From NCBI RefSeq assembly GCF_020520425.1, contig NC_079492.1, positions 109,775,157 to 109,839,156 of the forward strand: a stretch of DNA of 64,000 nt. The letters are read 5' to 3'. How positions within the stretch are numbered: the first letter of the stretch is position 1; each line of letters begins with the position of its first letter. This stretch comes from Spinacia oleracea (taxonomy: Eukaryota; Streptophyta; Magnoliopsida; Caryophyllales; Amaranthaceae). The notes under the pieces are model-generated. The model was given only the letters and a program-made list of their open reading frames with translations, made no database searches and was not told the DNA's origin. A program made the position numbers and the translations under genes. Positions 45,069 to 56,100 of this stretch are shown here, in pieces.

Positions 45069-47299
45069 ATGGCTAGAGATAAAGCACAAAAGAAGTTTGT
45101 GGTTGAGTCCTCCAGTGAGAGGGAATAGAGTGAAATTCCTTTGGAGAGACCGAGGAAGACTCCTCAGAGTAAGGACACTCCGAGGGGCGCAGCCGCTAGT
45201 GGATCTGGGAGTTCTTCTTGTGTGGAATCGAGCAGACAAGATGGTTCTTCGGGGAAGTATAGTGCTTATCCTTGCTTTTTGGAGGAGGCAAATCCGGAAT
45301 CGAGGCTTGCGCCGATTCTACATGATGTCTCCGAACTTGGTGGACCGTTGAATAAGGATCCCGACGGCGTCTGGTTGGTGAAGGCAACGAAGGGCCACTA
45401 TCATCGGGTGGCCGATGATCTATACGGCATTCAATACTCCCAAGGGTATTGGTGCGAGCTTCCTGATCAAGAACATCCTCGGGTGAACCACCCTCTGAAG
45501 GGTTTTATTGAGGTCTATACTCACCATTTTGAGTATGGTCTTTGATTCCCCCTGGATCCCTTCGTAGTGGATGTTCTGGTTTCTTATAACATTTCGTTGG
45601 CTTAAATGAACCCAAAATCTATGAGGCACATCATCGACTTCCGATGGGTGTACGATTTCATAAACTTTCCCTTGTCCGTGGCCGTTTTCAGGGATCTACA
45701 TGAGTTGCAAAAGAACACTGCTGCTGCGGGTGTTAACGGGTATGGTTGGCGGAACATCGTTAACAAGAAGTCGAAGAAGGTTCATCTTCTTACATTACGG
45801 CCCATGCCTATATCTCCTCGGATCACAATTGGAAATGGGAGTGGCTTCTTGTTTGGGTTCCCACGGATCCGAGGCATCCTTACTTCTATCGTCCTCCGAA
45901 GTGGTTTGTGAAGCCAGATCCGGATATGGCTGGGGTGCATGCTCCCGATAGGAGCAGTAGGACCTATCATGATCTTTTGCTTTGGTTCTTGGCCCAAACC
46001 GAGGGCTTGAAGCGTCCTGAACTCGAGAATTGACTTCCCAACTTGAACTACGTACATTTGGAGGTCATTCTTGTTGCTGCCGGTCTCAGCAACATTTTTG
46101 ATAAGGTTGAGACTACCTTCGGCTGAGACAGTGTTTCAGTAGTTTGATCTCCAGCTTTGTTTTCTTTGTATCTGAAGTTCATTTTGTTTTCGTGCAGAGA
46201 CTGGCCTTTCCAAGCTTGATCTTGAGGTGCTCGGCATTACTTTGGATTTGAATAAGATTCTCTGCCGAGCTCCTGACTACAAGTTTGGGAAGGGGAATAC
46301 TCGAAACCCGAAGCTTGATCATCACCAGCTGTCCGAGGAACTATTTTCTCGGGTGAAGGACGTCAGAGAAAATCCTTGGGACTCTAAGGATCTAGGGGAC
46401 ATTGTTCCTTTGAACGTCGTGCTCCGTCCTCTTGTGACGGCTTTGGACCCGGTAAGTTTTTTCCTTTGTAATTTCTCGTGTTTCAATTAATTACTTGGCG
46501 GCCGACAACTGATGCTTTAACTCCGGTCTTTTTAGGGGCATGTGGCTTCTGCTGTGCCGCGCGTTGTTCCTTCAGCCTCGTCTCCTGCTCAGTTGGACCT
46601 TTCCGTCTCCAAGGCCCAGGTAGTTAATTGTTTTCTCTCGTCTCTTATCGGCTTTCCTTCTTCTTTTTATTTTGATGTTCGTATCATCCCTTCTTTCCCC
46701 TCAGGAGGAGAAAAGGAGACAAAAGAGAAAATATGCTCCTGAGGAAGGGTCTTCTCCGATGCAGAGGAAGAGGAGAGAGACTTTGCAGTTAAAGGAGAAG
46801 GTAAAGCCTAATCCTAGGGTACTTAAGTTTTTTAGGTAATGACCTTCTCTTTCCGAAGCTGTGATTCGACAGGTGGTTGCAAAGGATCCTACCCTTGCTT
46901 AGGCAGGTGAGCGTTATCTTGAACGTCAAATGGGCCCATCGAAACATCTTCGGGACTGCATCCCCTTTCTTGAAGCCAAGGTGAGGAGCGTGGTGGGGCA
47001 CGTTGTTCAGAATCCGGTCGACCAACCGATCGCTTAGAGGGTGTCAAATCCTTATCCTCTGAAGCCGGTTTCTTCGGTTGGAGTCCTTGTTGAGGATGTG
47101 ACCCATGAGGAGCTCCTCGAGGCTACCGATCCTTCTCCAATTTTGGATGATCAGGCGGCTCTCGAGGGGGGAGAAGTGTCTGTCATAAATCTGGAGGACG
47201 ATCCGGAGACTGTTGAAAAGGTTTCAATGGGTCCCTCGGCTGCTGAGGAGGGAGTGCAGGTGGTTGTTCCTGCGCCTGTTGAAGGGGAGATGCAGGCTG
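45069..47299 (+). pseudogene. Broken gypsy-associated gene, PF04195-like (Transposase_28), with introns
   Basis: A lineage of plant gypsy elements carries a gene with the domain called 'putative gypsy type transposon'. ATG at 45069 opens MARDKAQKKFVVESSSERE, stopped at 45126-45128. The same frame goes on to HPRVNHPLKGFIEVYTHHFE, the core of that domain, with stops at about 45543 and 45603. A shift near 45780 leads to YISSDHNWKWEWLLVWVPTD and YHDLLLWFLAQTEGLKRPEL. Later exon-like pieces begin SKLDLEVLGITLDLNK (about 46206), with an intron after CTTTGGACCCG|GTAAGT (about 46451), and an acidic piece runs from 47041. The Copia LTR starts abruptly at 47300 inside this last open frame. The biochemical role of the domain is not established. 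Confidence 0.6.
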
Positions 47300-48713
47300 T
47301 GAAGGAAATAATGCCCTTGGTCTAAGTATGCATTTAATGTTAAGTCTAATAAATGCTGTTCAGTATTAATTAACGAGTTAATAAATTCAGTGAGATCAAG
47401 TGAGCTGAATGCCTAGCTAGAGGCCGCTTCAGTTCAAGTGGAATTAATGATATTAATCCACATCTTACTCTTGACTGAACCCGTAGGGTCACACAAATAG
47501 TACGTAAACGGATCAAGTATTTAATGGCATTAAATACTCCATCTATGGTTATTCGGAATCGACGGATCTTGGTTTTAGTGGGAACTAAGATCGTCAAAGG
47601 CAAGTAAATGAATACTCCGGAAACGATGATATTGCCGGAAACGGAAATATGGATCGTATCAGAAATATAAATATTATCCAAGTCGTAGATGTTGCCGGAA
47701 ACGGAAACATGATACGTATCGGAAAATATTATCGGAAATGGAAATATTGCCGGAATCGGAAATATTGCCGGAAACGGAAATATTGTCAGAATCGGAAATA
47801 TTATCGGAATCGGAAAATAATTCCGGAAACGGAAATATTAAATATTTGTTCGAAACGGAAATTAATTCCGGAATCGAAAATGTTAAATATTGTTCGTATC
47901 GGAAATGAATTCTGGAATCGGGAATTTAATCGGAAGCGTATCGTACGAATTAGCATCGGACGAGACTTGTTAGACGAAGGCCCAGCACGAAGCCAGGCCG
48001 TCGCCCAGCAAGCCACACGCATCAACACACGCCAAAGCCTCGCCAGGCCCAGCGCAAGGCCAGGCCCAGCAAGGCATGGCGCGCGCGCTCAACGAATGGG
48101 CTGCGAGCATTGGGCCAAGGCGCCGTGCAGCTCGCGTGGGCCGCGAGGCATGCGCGCGGGCTGTGCGGTGCTCGTGCTCGTGCTCGTGTGCGTGCTATAC
48201 GAATCTTAAACCTATCGGAATTTGTGCTATGATTAAATCCTAATCCTAAAAGATAAAATTAATTATTTAGAGTTCTAAAAGGATTCTAATTAATTAATTA
48301 GTATTCTAACAGGATTCGAAATCCTTTTCCATGGTTCTATAAATATATGCCTAGGGTCATAAATTTATACACGAGTTTTTTTTAACAAGTATTCATACAA
48401 TAAAAGCTGTGATTTTTGAGCAGAAAAATCAGTCACATTACTTGCACATTTAGTCGAAAATAATAGTACCTCAAGGGCGATTCTAGTTGGTCAATCTTAA
48501 GGCGGATCCGGACGCGCTGTGGACTATCTACGGAGGGACGAAACTTGGAGTCCAAAAGGCTTGTTCTTGTTCGGTTCGAACGCAGCTAGGGAGGGCACGC
48601 TTCAAAGTGTATGCATCTGAATTATGCTAACTGATTATGTGTAAATAATATGTTTCCTGGCATTAAGGTTTTTCCGCATGATTTATGTTTTTAATATGTA
48701 TAATAACCTAACA
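47300..48713 (+). mobile_element. 5' LTR, Copia family A (second copy)
   Basis: Starts TGAAGGAAATAATGCCC and ends CCTAACA, 1414 bp, matching the LTR at 4556-5936 with scattered differences. It contains the CGGAAA minisatellite (about 47623-47940), a GC-rich stretch (48000-48190) and TATAAATATA at about 48339. It interrupts the PF04195-like gene. The 3' LTR is beyond the right edge of the window. Confidence 0.93.
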
Positions 48714-48714
48714 G

Positions 48715-48728
48715 TGGTATCACGAGCC
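48715..48728 (+). other. Primer binding site of Copia A, altered iMet type
   Basis: TGGTATCACGAGCC follows the LTR by one base. It matches the initiator-Met primer site TGGTATCAGAGC except for one extra base (CACGAGC for CAGAGC). The same altered site is at 60525. Confidence 0.75.
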
Positions 48729-49870
48729 TCTTAATATTTGCATAATCTAAATTGCATAACATGGTTAAATTTTACAAATTTGCAAAGAACTAAAAGGGGT
48801 GATTAATTTTCGTAATTGTTAATTAATTGCAAATTGCGATTATTTAATTATATGTACGCAGTTTTTCGGCAGTTTATTCGTTACTCATCCAAATCGAGTG
48901 ATTTTTGTGCCAAATCCGCATGTAAAAGACATTCTAAAATTTTGAAGATACGTGTTACCCTTAAGGGGTGTTGTATAGTGCGGGCACGCGACGACGAGCA
49001 AGGGAGCTCGTCGCTCGTGCGGTACGAATGCAGCGAGCAACAAGCTAGGCGGCACACAAGGCTCGAAGCCTAGGCGTGCATGTTGGGCGATGGGCGAGGG
49101 CAATGGGCAAGCACATGCGACGAGCAAGATGCGTGTGGGCAGCGATGTGCTGCGCCACGACGCACCAGGCCCGCCGAGAGATAGGCAGCCACGACACAAC
49201 ACGAAGCTGCGCGCAGCGTAGCCAGCAAGGCTGCGTGTGTGCGTGGCAGAGGGGGAGTGTGCGTGTGGCTGTGCAAGCCGTGTGCAACGATCAAAGCCGT
49301 GTACAAATAAGCAAAGAACTAAACAACGATGAAAAACAAAGAGATGATGGTAAAAACTAACCTTGAGAAATGCAGATGATCGGTCGAAAGAGTGATAGAA
49401 AGAGATGAGACTATGAGAACGAGTCAAGAGTGCTTTGCTTTGAAGAATATGGAGCTCGGGTAGGACTGAGGAGGAAACGGCGGTAGTCTGTAGTTCTGTA
49501 CTCTGAGATTGACTAGGGTTTGAGAGTGAAATATTGGAGAGTGGAGACTGGAGAGACTAAAGAAGACTCTAGATCTCCTAGAGGACCTAGATGAACGGTT
49601 TAGATTAGTTCTTTGATTATTTTATCTCCCTTTATATATATATATTTTTTTTTTGTAGGAAAAACATTTAAATATATGAGTAAAAGTGTTGAAATAAAAC
49701 ATTCATATTTTCAGAAAATTATATATGTTTAAATAATTCGAGTCTCACGAGCTTCTCGAGTCGAGTATCGAGTAACTCAACTCGACTCGTTAGATTTTCG
49801 AGTCGATCTCGAGCTCGAGTCGAGCTCGCTCGAGTCGAGCTTTGACCGAGTTTTGACCGAGTCGAGTTTG
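48729..49870 (+). mobile_element. Copia A leader with GC-rich and captured segments
   Basis: AT-rich leader to about 48950, then a GC-rich stretch (48970-49280, GACGAGCAAGGGAGCTCGTC-like). This is followed by a promoter-like segment on the minus strand (49300-49660) and a TCGAG-rich palindromic stretch (49745-49868, GAGCTCGAGTCGAGCTCG). Open frames on the GC-rich part overlap on both strands and reflect composition. The family B element starts at 49871. Confidence 0.7.
49345..49660 (-). promoter_or_regulatory. Promoter and 5'-leader-like segment inside Copia leader (minus strand)
   Basis: Read on the minus strand there are, in order: a TATATATATAAAGGGAG box (about 49640-49625), a CT-rich leader (AGTCTCTCCAGTCTCCACTC, about 49560), the telo-box-like AAACCCTAGTC (about 49517), a CTCCTCAGTCCTACCCGAGC stretch and an exon-end-like TTTCTCAAG|GTTAGT (about 49362). 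This is the layout of a plant gene's promoter and non-coding first exon. The downstream gene is absent. A second copy is at about 61175-61490. Confidence 0.4.
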
Positions 49871-51325
49871 TGAGGGGGTCGAAAAAGCACGAGGCTAATG
49901 CGTGACCTCGTCCCTCGTGGGTGTGACGCTTCTTTTTGTCAAATCAAGTGTAATTGGATTTCTTGTGAGTTTACACCCAATTGACTAGTAATATAGGAGT
50001 CGCCATTCAGTTTTTAACGACAATGAGAAAAACTGACAAAACCCGGTTATCGTGACATAAAGGGAGTGCAATTATGTTTGATCACGACGGCCGTAGGTTC
50101 CCTTGTGATCCCTGGTGGTGGGGATCGCTCAACGTACACCCGCAGGGTAGAGATTGAGGGTTCGGGGGACTGTAACTACCGAGAGGAGTACTCGCTCTTC
50201 GATAACTCCAGAGGCAGGATATCCTTACTAGCTCAGCATAAATAATTGAAGGGACATGCGTTAACTATTAAACTAATATGAGTTGATTTTATCAATATGC
50301 AACATATAGTACTAGATCGAACGCGATTATCTGATTTAGATTGTTTTAAGGGACCTAGCATGATAATCCAATTTCCCAAAAATATCATATTTATTAAGCG
50401 TGATCGAGCAATCAGATTTTAGTTAGTTTAACAGTTCATAAAAGGGCGAGGAAAGCAATTAAACCATTGAAAAGGGACACATCACGACGCACCCTTGAGA
50501 GGTGCATCACGGTTCTCAGAAAACTAACCACTTTGACTTTGCTATTTCTCCTTTTATTTAACGAATCTCAAATTATGGGACGGGATACGCTCTGTTCGAT
50601 TTATGGATCGATTGCGACAGAACGCGGGATGAGTTTTGCAGCGTGAGGCTTAGGCTTAGGGGTTTAGAGTCAATACTCAGAATATAATTGTGTGTTGTTG
50701 TGTTTCACGTCGAACTTAAGGGTCTATTTATAGGAAAGAGTTCGTGGAAAGATAGAATTGCAGAACTCTAATCCACGAGGAATTAGGAAAAAACACGTAC
50801 CAGGTATTTTCAGCGCCCAGGCCTGGGCGCCGAAGATTTCGGCGCCCAGAGCCAGGCGTTGAAAATAGGGTCTGGGCTGTTTTCCTTAGTCAGATTCGGA
50901 TTCCTAGAATCCGGAGTATTTGAGATTTAATTGAGTCCTTTAGTGCGTATTAACCTTGTGACGGGATGCGTTTGGGCCCGTTACGAACTCTAGGCTCGTT
51001 AGGATTTTAATTAATACGTGATTCTTACTTTCGAATCATATCAGGAATAGGATTCTCTCGCAATTTCTATCTCATTTAGGATTTATGTTGGAGTGCAACA
51101 CCTAATTCTGACAGGTTTCTATCTTTTATGACTTGCCACTTTTAACAACTATCTATTACGGCAGTTACTATTTTTAGCAGGTTTCCATAAATAGCAGGTT
51201 TCGGGTGAAATGAAAAGGGGAATTGAGATTCGTTATTTTATAGGAGATGCGTTGTCAAGTGAAGATTTACGTTCTCATCATCGAACCTTCCCTTTCGGGA
51301 ATGGGGACAAAAGTAGGTGTCTATA
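49871..51325 (-). mobile_element. 3' LTR of Tat-like element, family B (minus strand)
   Basis: Read on the minus strand the LTR would start TGTAGACACCTACTTTTGTC (here TATAGACACC, a changed second base) and end CCCCCTCA, 1455 bp. It matches the full copy at 61696-63150 closely and the first 254 bases at 59436-59689. It contains one paired GCGCCCAG palindrome module (50811-50866). The purine-rich CAAAGTGGGGGCTAAC (minus strand, about 51343-51326) precedes it, as a polypurine tract should. Confidence 0.88.
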
Positions 51326-51744
51326 GTTAGCCCCCACTTTGACTGAGTCTTGGAATAAGACGATGGTCAAAGTACTAGACAGAGTGCGCCACACAAGCCA
51401 TGGTGACCTGTTTTTGCGAGGGTCTCACGAGCCCCCGAGTGATAACATTTGACTTAAGGGTCATCACTTGAAGTGTCGACATATCCCTCACGTGTCATTG
51501 GGATTTGTCAACGGATAGTATAGAAACTCCTTCACTTTGTCATTGGAAGGATCTAAAGAAGTGTAGAAACTCCCTCACTTTGTCATTGGGGGTAGCTACA
51601 GATGTTTTCGAAATCAAAGCTATAAAGTGTAATTGGGCCTGGCCAAGCCCAACCACGAGGTAAAAATGTTTTTAAAGATTCTCATTTTCAAGGCTAGTTA
51701 AACGAGAAAACCCCCTTGTTTTTATGGGACGTAAAACGAAGGAA

Positions 51745-52045
51745 AATCCAGCACATCGTTCTTTTTTGGAAAAACGGAAAACCAATCCTTTAATTTTTGG
51801 AAAAAAGGGAAAACCAATTTCATCGTTCTTTTTTGGAAAAAACGGAAAACCAATCCTTTAATTTTTGGAAAAAAGGGAAAACCGATCACATCGTTCTTTT
51901 TTGGAAAAACGGAAAACCAATCCTTTAATTTTTGGAAAAAGGGAAAACCGATCCTTTAATTTTTGGAAAAAGGGAAAACCGATCTTTAATTTTTGGAAAA
52001 AGGGAAAACCCATCCTTTAATTTTTGGAAAAAGGGAAAATCGGAA
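51745..52045 (+). repeat. Minisatellite of TTTTTGGAAAAA(N)GGGAAAACC units
   Basis: About eight tandem units of 30-37 bases share TTTTTGGAAAAA, GGAAAACC and CCTTTAATTT blocks, with spacing variants such as CATCGTTCTT. The array lies near the 3' end of the family B interior (minus orientation). Confidence 0.88.
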
Positions 52046-52064
52046 AAAGTTATCGCTGCAGCGA

Positions 52065-52515
52065 CTAAGGACCTGCGCGGTTAGTGGCGCAGACCCCGCC
52101 GGCTAAAGATGGCGAGCCTGTCCGCTAAGGGTGGACACCCCGTCCGATAGAAGTGCACGAATCTGTTTTGAAGTTTGTTTGCTTTTTTTTTTTGAAAATA
52201 AGGACCTACGCGGCTTGTGACGTAGACCCCGCCGGCTAAAGATGGCGAACTTGTCCGCTAATGGTGGACACCCCGTCCGGTAGAAGTGGACGAATCTATT
52301 TTGAAATTTGTTTGCGCTTTTTGAAAATAAGGACCTACGTGGTTTGTGACGTAGACCCCGCCGGCTGAAGATGGCGAGCCTATTTTGAATTTGAAGAATT
52401 TTTTTCGAAAACTGAGGACCTGCGCGGCTAGTGACGCAGACCCCGCCCGCTGAAGGTGGGCGAGCCCTGTCCGCTAAGGGTGGACGCCCCGCTCGCTGGA
52501 GGTGAGCGAACCTGA
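52065..52515 (+). repeat. Tandem repeat, about 130-bp units
   Basis: Four imperfect units each contain AAGGACCT(G/A)CG(C/T)GG, GACCCCGCCGGCTAAAGATG, GTCCGCTAAGGGTGGAC and GAATCT(G/A)TTTTGAA blocks, at about 52068, 52200, 52330 and 52424. They give an arginine/serine-rich frame on the minus strand that should not be read as a protein. Confidence 0.88.
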
Positions 52516-53173
52516 ATTCATCTTTTTGATTTGGGATTCGCGTGCCGCGGTCTTGCCTGATTGAGGTGGACAAGTCCCTATTTCATTTTTTTTCTTGTGA
52601 TTTCTCTTGAGAATTTCTTTTCATTCATTCTTGCAGGAGCGAATTCTTTCGAGGGATGCTCGGATTTAGTTGCAACCTGAATGTGGGTTGACAACGTGCT
52701 TAGACGGACCATTGTCTTGTGGTCATCTTCTTTCATGGTTTTGAGCTAGTCTTTATGGCTCAATTTTGCCATTACCTGGGTCCTTGATTAGGGGACTATG
52801 TATAAGTATCAACGGCAACTTTTGTCTTGAGGTCGTAATCCGGTTTTATCTTTTGAGGTTATCCAAACACGGGACTTCGTACAGTGTAGTCTGGGAATAC
52901 CGTTTTAACTTTGCACATTTTCTTTTGAAATATATATTTTCTTTCGAGCCCCCAAGCACTCGTGCTTGACGGTCATTTTTTGTCAAAGAGGTTCCTACAC
53001 ATTTTGTAATGTCTTTGATCGTGTTTGGGATCGTGCTCGTAAGTGCGAGCGATCTTTGTAGTGGTGTGCTACTTTGACAAAGTCGTTAGGTGCGACTTTC
53101 GGCAATTTTCAAGTCGAATGAGTATGGCAGGGACCACTAGAAGTTAGGGCCTTTTTTGAGCCTGGGTACATTT

Positions 53174-56100
53174 TCGGCGCCCAGGCCTGGGCGTTGAAAT
53201 AATTCACGCCCAGGTGGGGCGTTGAAAGTGTTGTTTGGGCTGGTCTTTTGATGACACAGTTGGCCTTTTGTTCATTCGTTTATTTCACTTGGAAGTTCTA
53301 TCTATTATCTTTTCTTTTGTTTTTTCTTTGTTTTTAGAACGTGATGATTTTCTTGAAAAGCCGTAGCCGATTGGTGGACTACGGTGCTTGTCGCTTTGGG
53401 GCGATTATTTTAAGGAACTGTTGCTCTTAAGGCGTACAGTTATTGTGATAGTTGGGCGAGTCTATATGGCCCTAGGAACATACCTTGAGGCGTAAGACTT
53501 TGACAGCTCTTGTTGTTGTATATTTTTCCTTTTGAACGCGTTCGTAAATGTTCGATACTTAGAATGATGATATGTATGTGCGAACGAGCGTTCATAGAAT
53601 GGCCGTTGTGTGCGGTCCATTAATCAGTTTGCTTGAATCATTTTTTTTTGAGCGATGACTGATTTTGAATAGTTTGCTTAGAAGCTTGATAGGGTTCAGG
53701 CCCATTCACGAAGTGGGCTCAAACATCGTACCCTTTCGATTGTTCAACATTTGCTTCGAGATTTTTTTTTTATTTTGCTATGGTTGTTTCGTAGCTTGGA
53801 GCCTCCAAGTATGCATGTTGGGATGCTTCCTTTTGGCGTACGATTTTTGTAGGTTCTTTCGAGAAAGATGCCTTGGGGTTCCGCTCGTGTAGGTGCGAGC
53901 TATCCCTTTCGTGGTAGGTAATATTTTGCTACCTTTAATCCTTAATGTAGAAGTCGTGTGGCTTGCATTTTGGGCGATAAGTAGTCTTTGCCTCTTTTAC
54001 ACATGCTCTTTGGTCGTGCCTACATTAGTGCAATATGCCTTACTCTTCTTTTAGACTTGTACCGTGGGACGGTTGAACTTATGGTGCGACGTAGGCTTGT
54101 GTGGCCTAACGGCGTGTCTTAGAACATTCCTCCAGGGGTTGGGATATCTTTATTATTTTTGCATTGGAGTACTTCATCATGCCTCGTTCAGGTGTTCGAA
54201 CAAGTGTAGCACCTTCTGCGTGGGTTTGCACGGCTTATTACTTCGTTCGATGCGGGGATTCATAGGTGTTTCTTTCTTATTTTTATATCTGGGCAAAACT
54301 TGGCTAGCAGAAAGAATCAGCGCCCAGGCTGGGGCGTTAAAGATATCGGCCCCCAGCTCTGGGCGTTTGAAAATGATTTCTGGGTATATTTTGACAGTTC
54401 TTATCCTTGATTTTTTCTTTCGCTTTTGCTTTGGAACGAGGTAGACTGTGTAACGGGCGTTTGTAGGGCGAGCGTTATGTGCAGTAGTTTGATCGGAGTT
54501 TTGGTGACTCGCGATTTTCAGTTACCCTTGTTAGTGGGGTGACTTTATATATTCTAAGTAGCGCTTAGAATTTGGGAGGGGTTGTAGCCATTCTAAGGTT
54601 CGTTTTACATGTTTAAAGCTTAGGATTGTGCCCCTATGACGTGTGTATAGCATTAGCGTCGAGAATTTGCGATAAAGTCGTCATTTCGGGCATTTTTAGA
54701 GTGTTTTTCTCAAGCCCCCAATTGTAGCTACGGGATTGGCTTGGTGCTATAATGCTTGGCATACGTTTTTATGCATTCATGGTGACACGGATCATGAATA
54801 GTTTGAACCAGACTCGTTTGGTGCGAGGTACGTTCGAGTAGTGATTTGCTACTTCTCTTGTAAATGTCGTATTGTGCGACATTGCCATGGTCAAGGTAGT
54901 CACATGTTGAAGTGTGCCTTGACCAAAAGCTAGGTGCCTTTCTTTACCCATAATCATATTTAGAAATCTTTTTGACTCACTTGCAACATTGGGATAAACG
55001 CATACTTAGATTAAACCAACGACACTTTATTATGTTCGAAAAAGTCTTTGAAAATTATTTGAAAATTATTTAAAATCCGAATCCTACTGTGTACAATCCG
55101 AGGTGTCCTGAGTAGGTTGACTTATAGAAGGGTTCGTACAGGATTACATGAGTGAATCAAAATACTGTTACGATTCTTGGAATGCTGTCTAAGGATTTGC
55201 TGGAAGCCAAGGTGCAGGCGTCAAGATATACTTGTGCCCGTATTGCACATGTTTTGGGCTTTTAGGGCCATCTTTTCCAGAATTGCGGGAATATAAACCG
55301 TTTTCAAATCGACTTAGATTTACTTGGTGTATGTCTGCACAAAAGGTCAAGGTATACTTAGTTCTTTCCCTAGCTCTTTCATTTCAATTTTTTAGCCCCC
55401 AGTTGCTATTATGTCTTCCCATTAATGATGCTTTCAGATTTCGATTTTAGATGCCCGTGTCATATGTTTGAGTAGGGTGAGCCTTGGTTAAGTGCCAAGT
55501 CCTATTGACAATGTCTGATTTTTTTTTTCAAAGGGGATTCGAAAGCATTTGAATTACTATGGACGGGTGCCCTGAGTTCGAAGGAACGATGGGGCGACGC
55601 CGTAGAACAATCTCTTTATTGCAAGCTTACTGCCTTTACTACTTGTTGGCGATTATGACTGTGTCTAGTGGTGAAAGAAGGTCTTTAAGCGAACGACTAT
55701 GTCTAGTGGTGAAAGAAGGTCTTTAAGTGAGTTAGTTCGCTTTAGGGAGGGTCAAATTGAGTACTTTAGAGGTCATGGACGCTTGTGCTAGCCCCCATTC
55801 AATTGAGGCAAAGCGATCTTTTGAGTCTTGGCAAGTGCTTAGGAGTGTGAGTGCTCCTTCTGGCAAGGGTACGTGCACTTTATTATTTTTCGATGTGTGC
55901 TCATTTTGGCATCTTGACGACTTGGATTCTTTCCTTGACTTGAATTTTTCTTTCGACTTGGATTGCGAGTAATTAAATTTCAATAAGGGACTCTATTTCT
56001 TATTCTTGTATTTCTATAGGCTTTAATATTTTTGCAAATTGGTTGGACCGAATCATGGATTGCCTACGTATCCGCTTTAAATAGATTTAATTTGGAATCA

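Noticed and set aside
48885..49427. Overlapping open frames of 78-180 codons on both strands of the Copia leader (and copies at 60771-61253)
   Set aside because: GC-rich composition lowers stop frequency; frames overlap on opposite strands, and no family is recognisable.
49871..51325. Family B element read as plus-strand (LTR starting TGAGGGGG)
   Set aside because: The primer site and polypurine tract are only correctly placed on the minus strand, where the LTR runs TGTAGACACC to CCCCCTCA.
51765..52515. Regularly spaced repeats resembling a CRISPR array
   Set aside because: The sequence is plant nuclear DNA; units are contiguous minisatellites without unique spacers.
52103..52573. 156-codon minus-strand frame
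   Set aside because: It is made of four roughly 130-bp tandem repeats in a non-coding element.
55732..55983. Serine/lysine-rich 83-codon frame in the family B interior
   Set aside because: An opposite-strand frame of similar length overlaps it, and neither resembles a retroelement protein.
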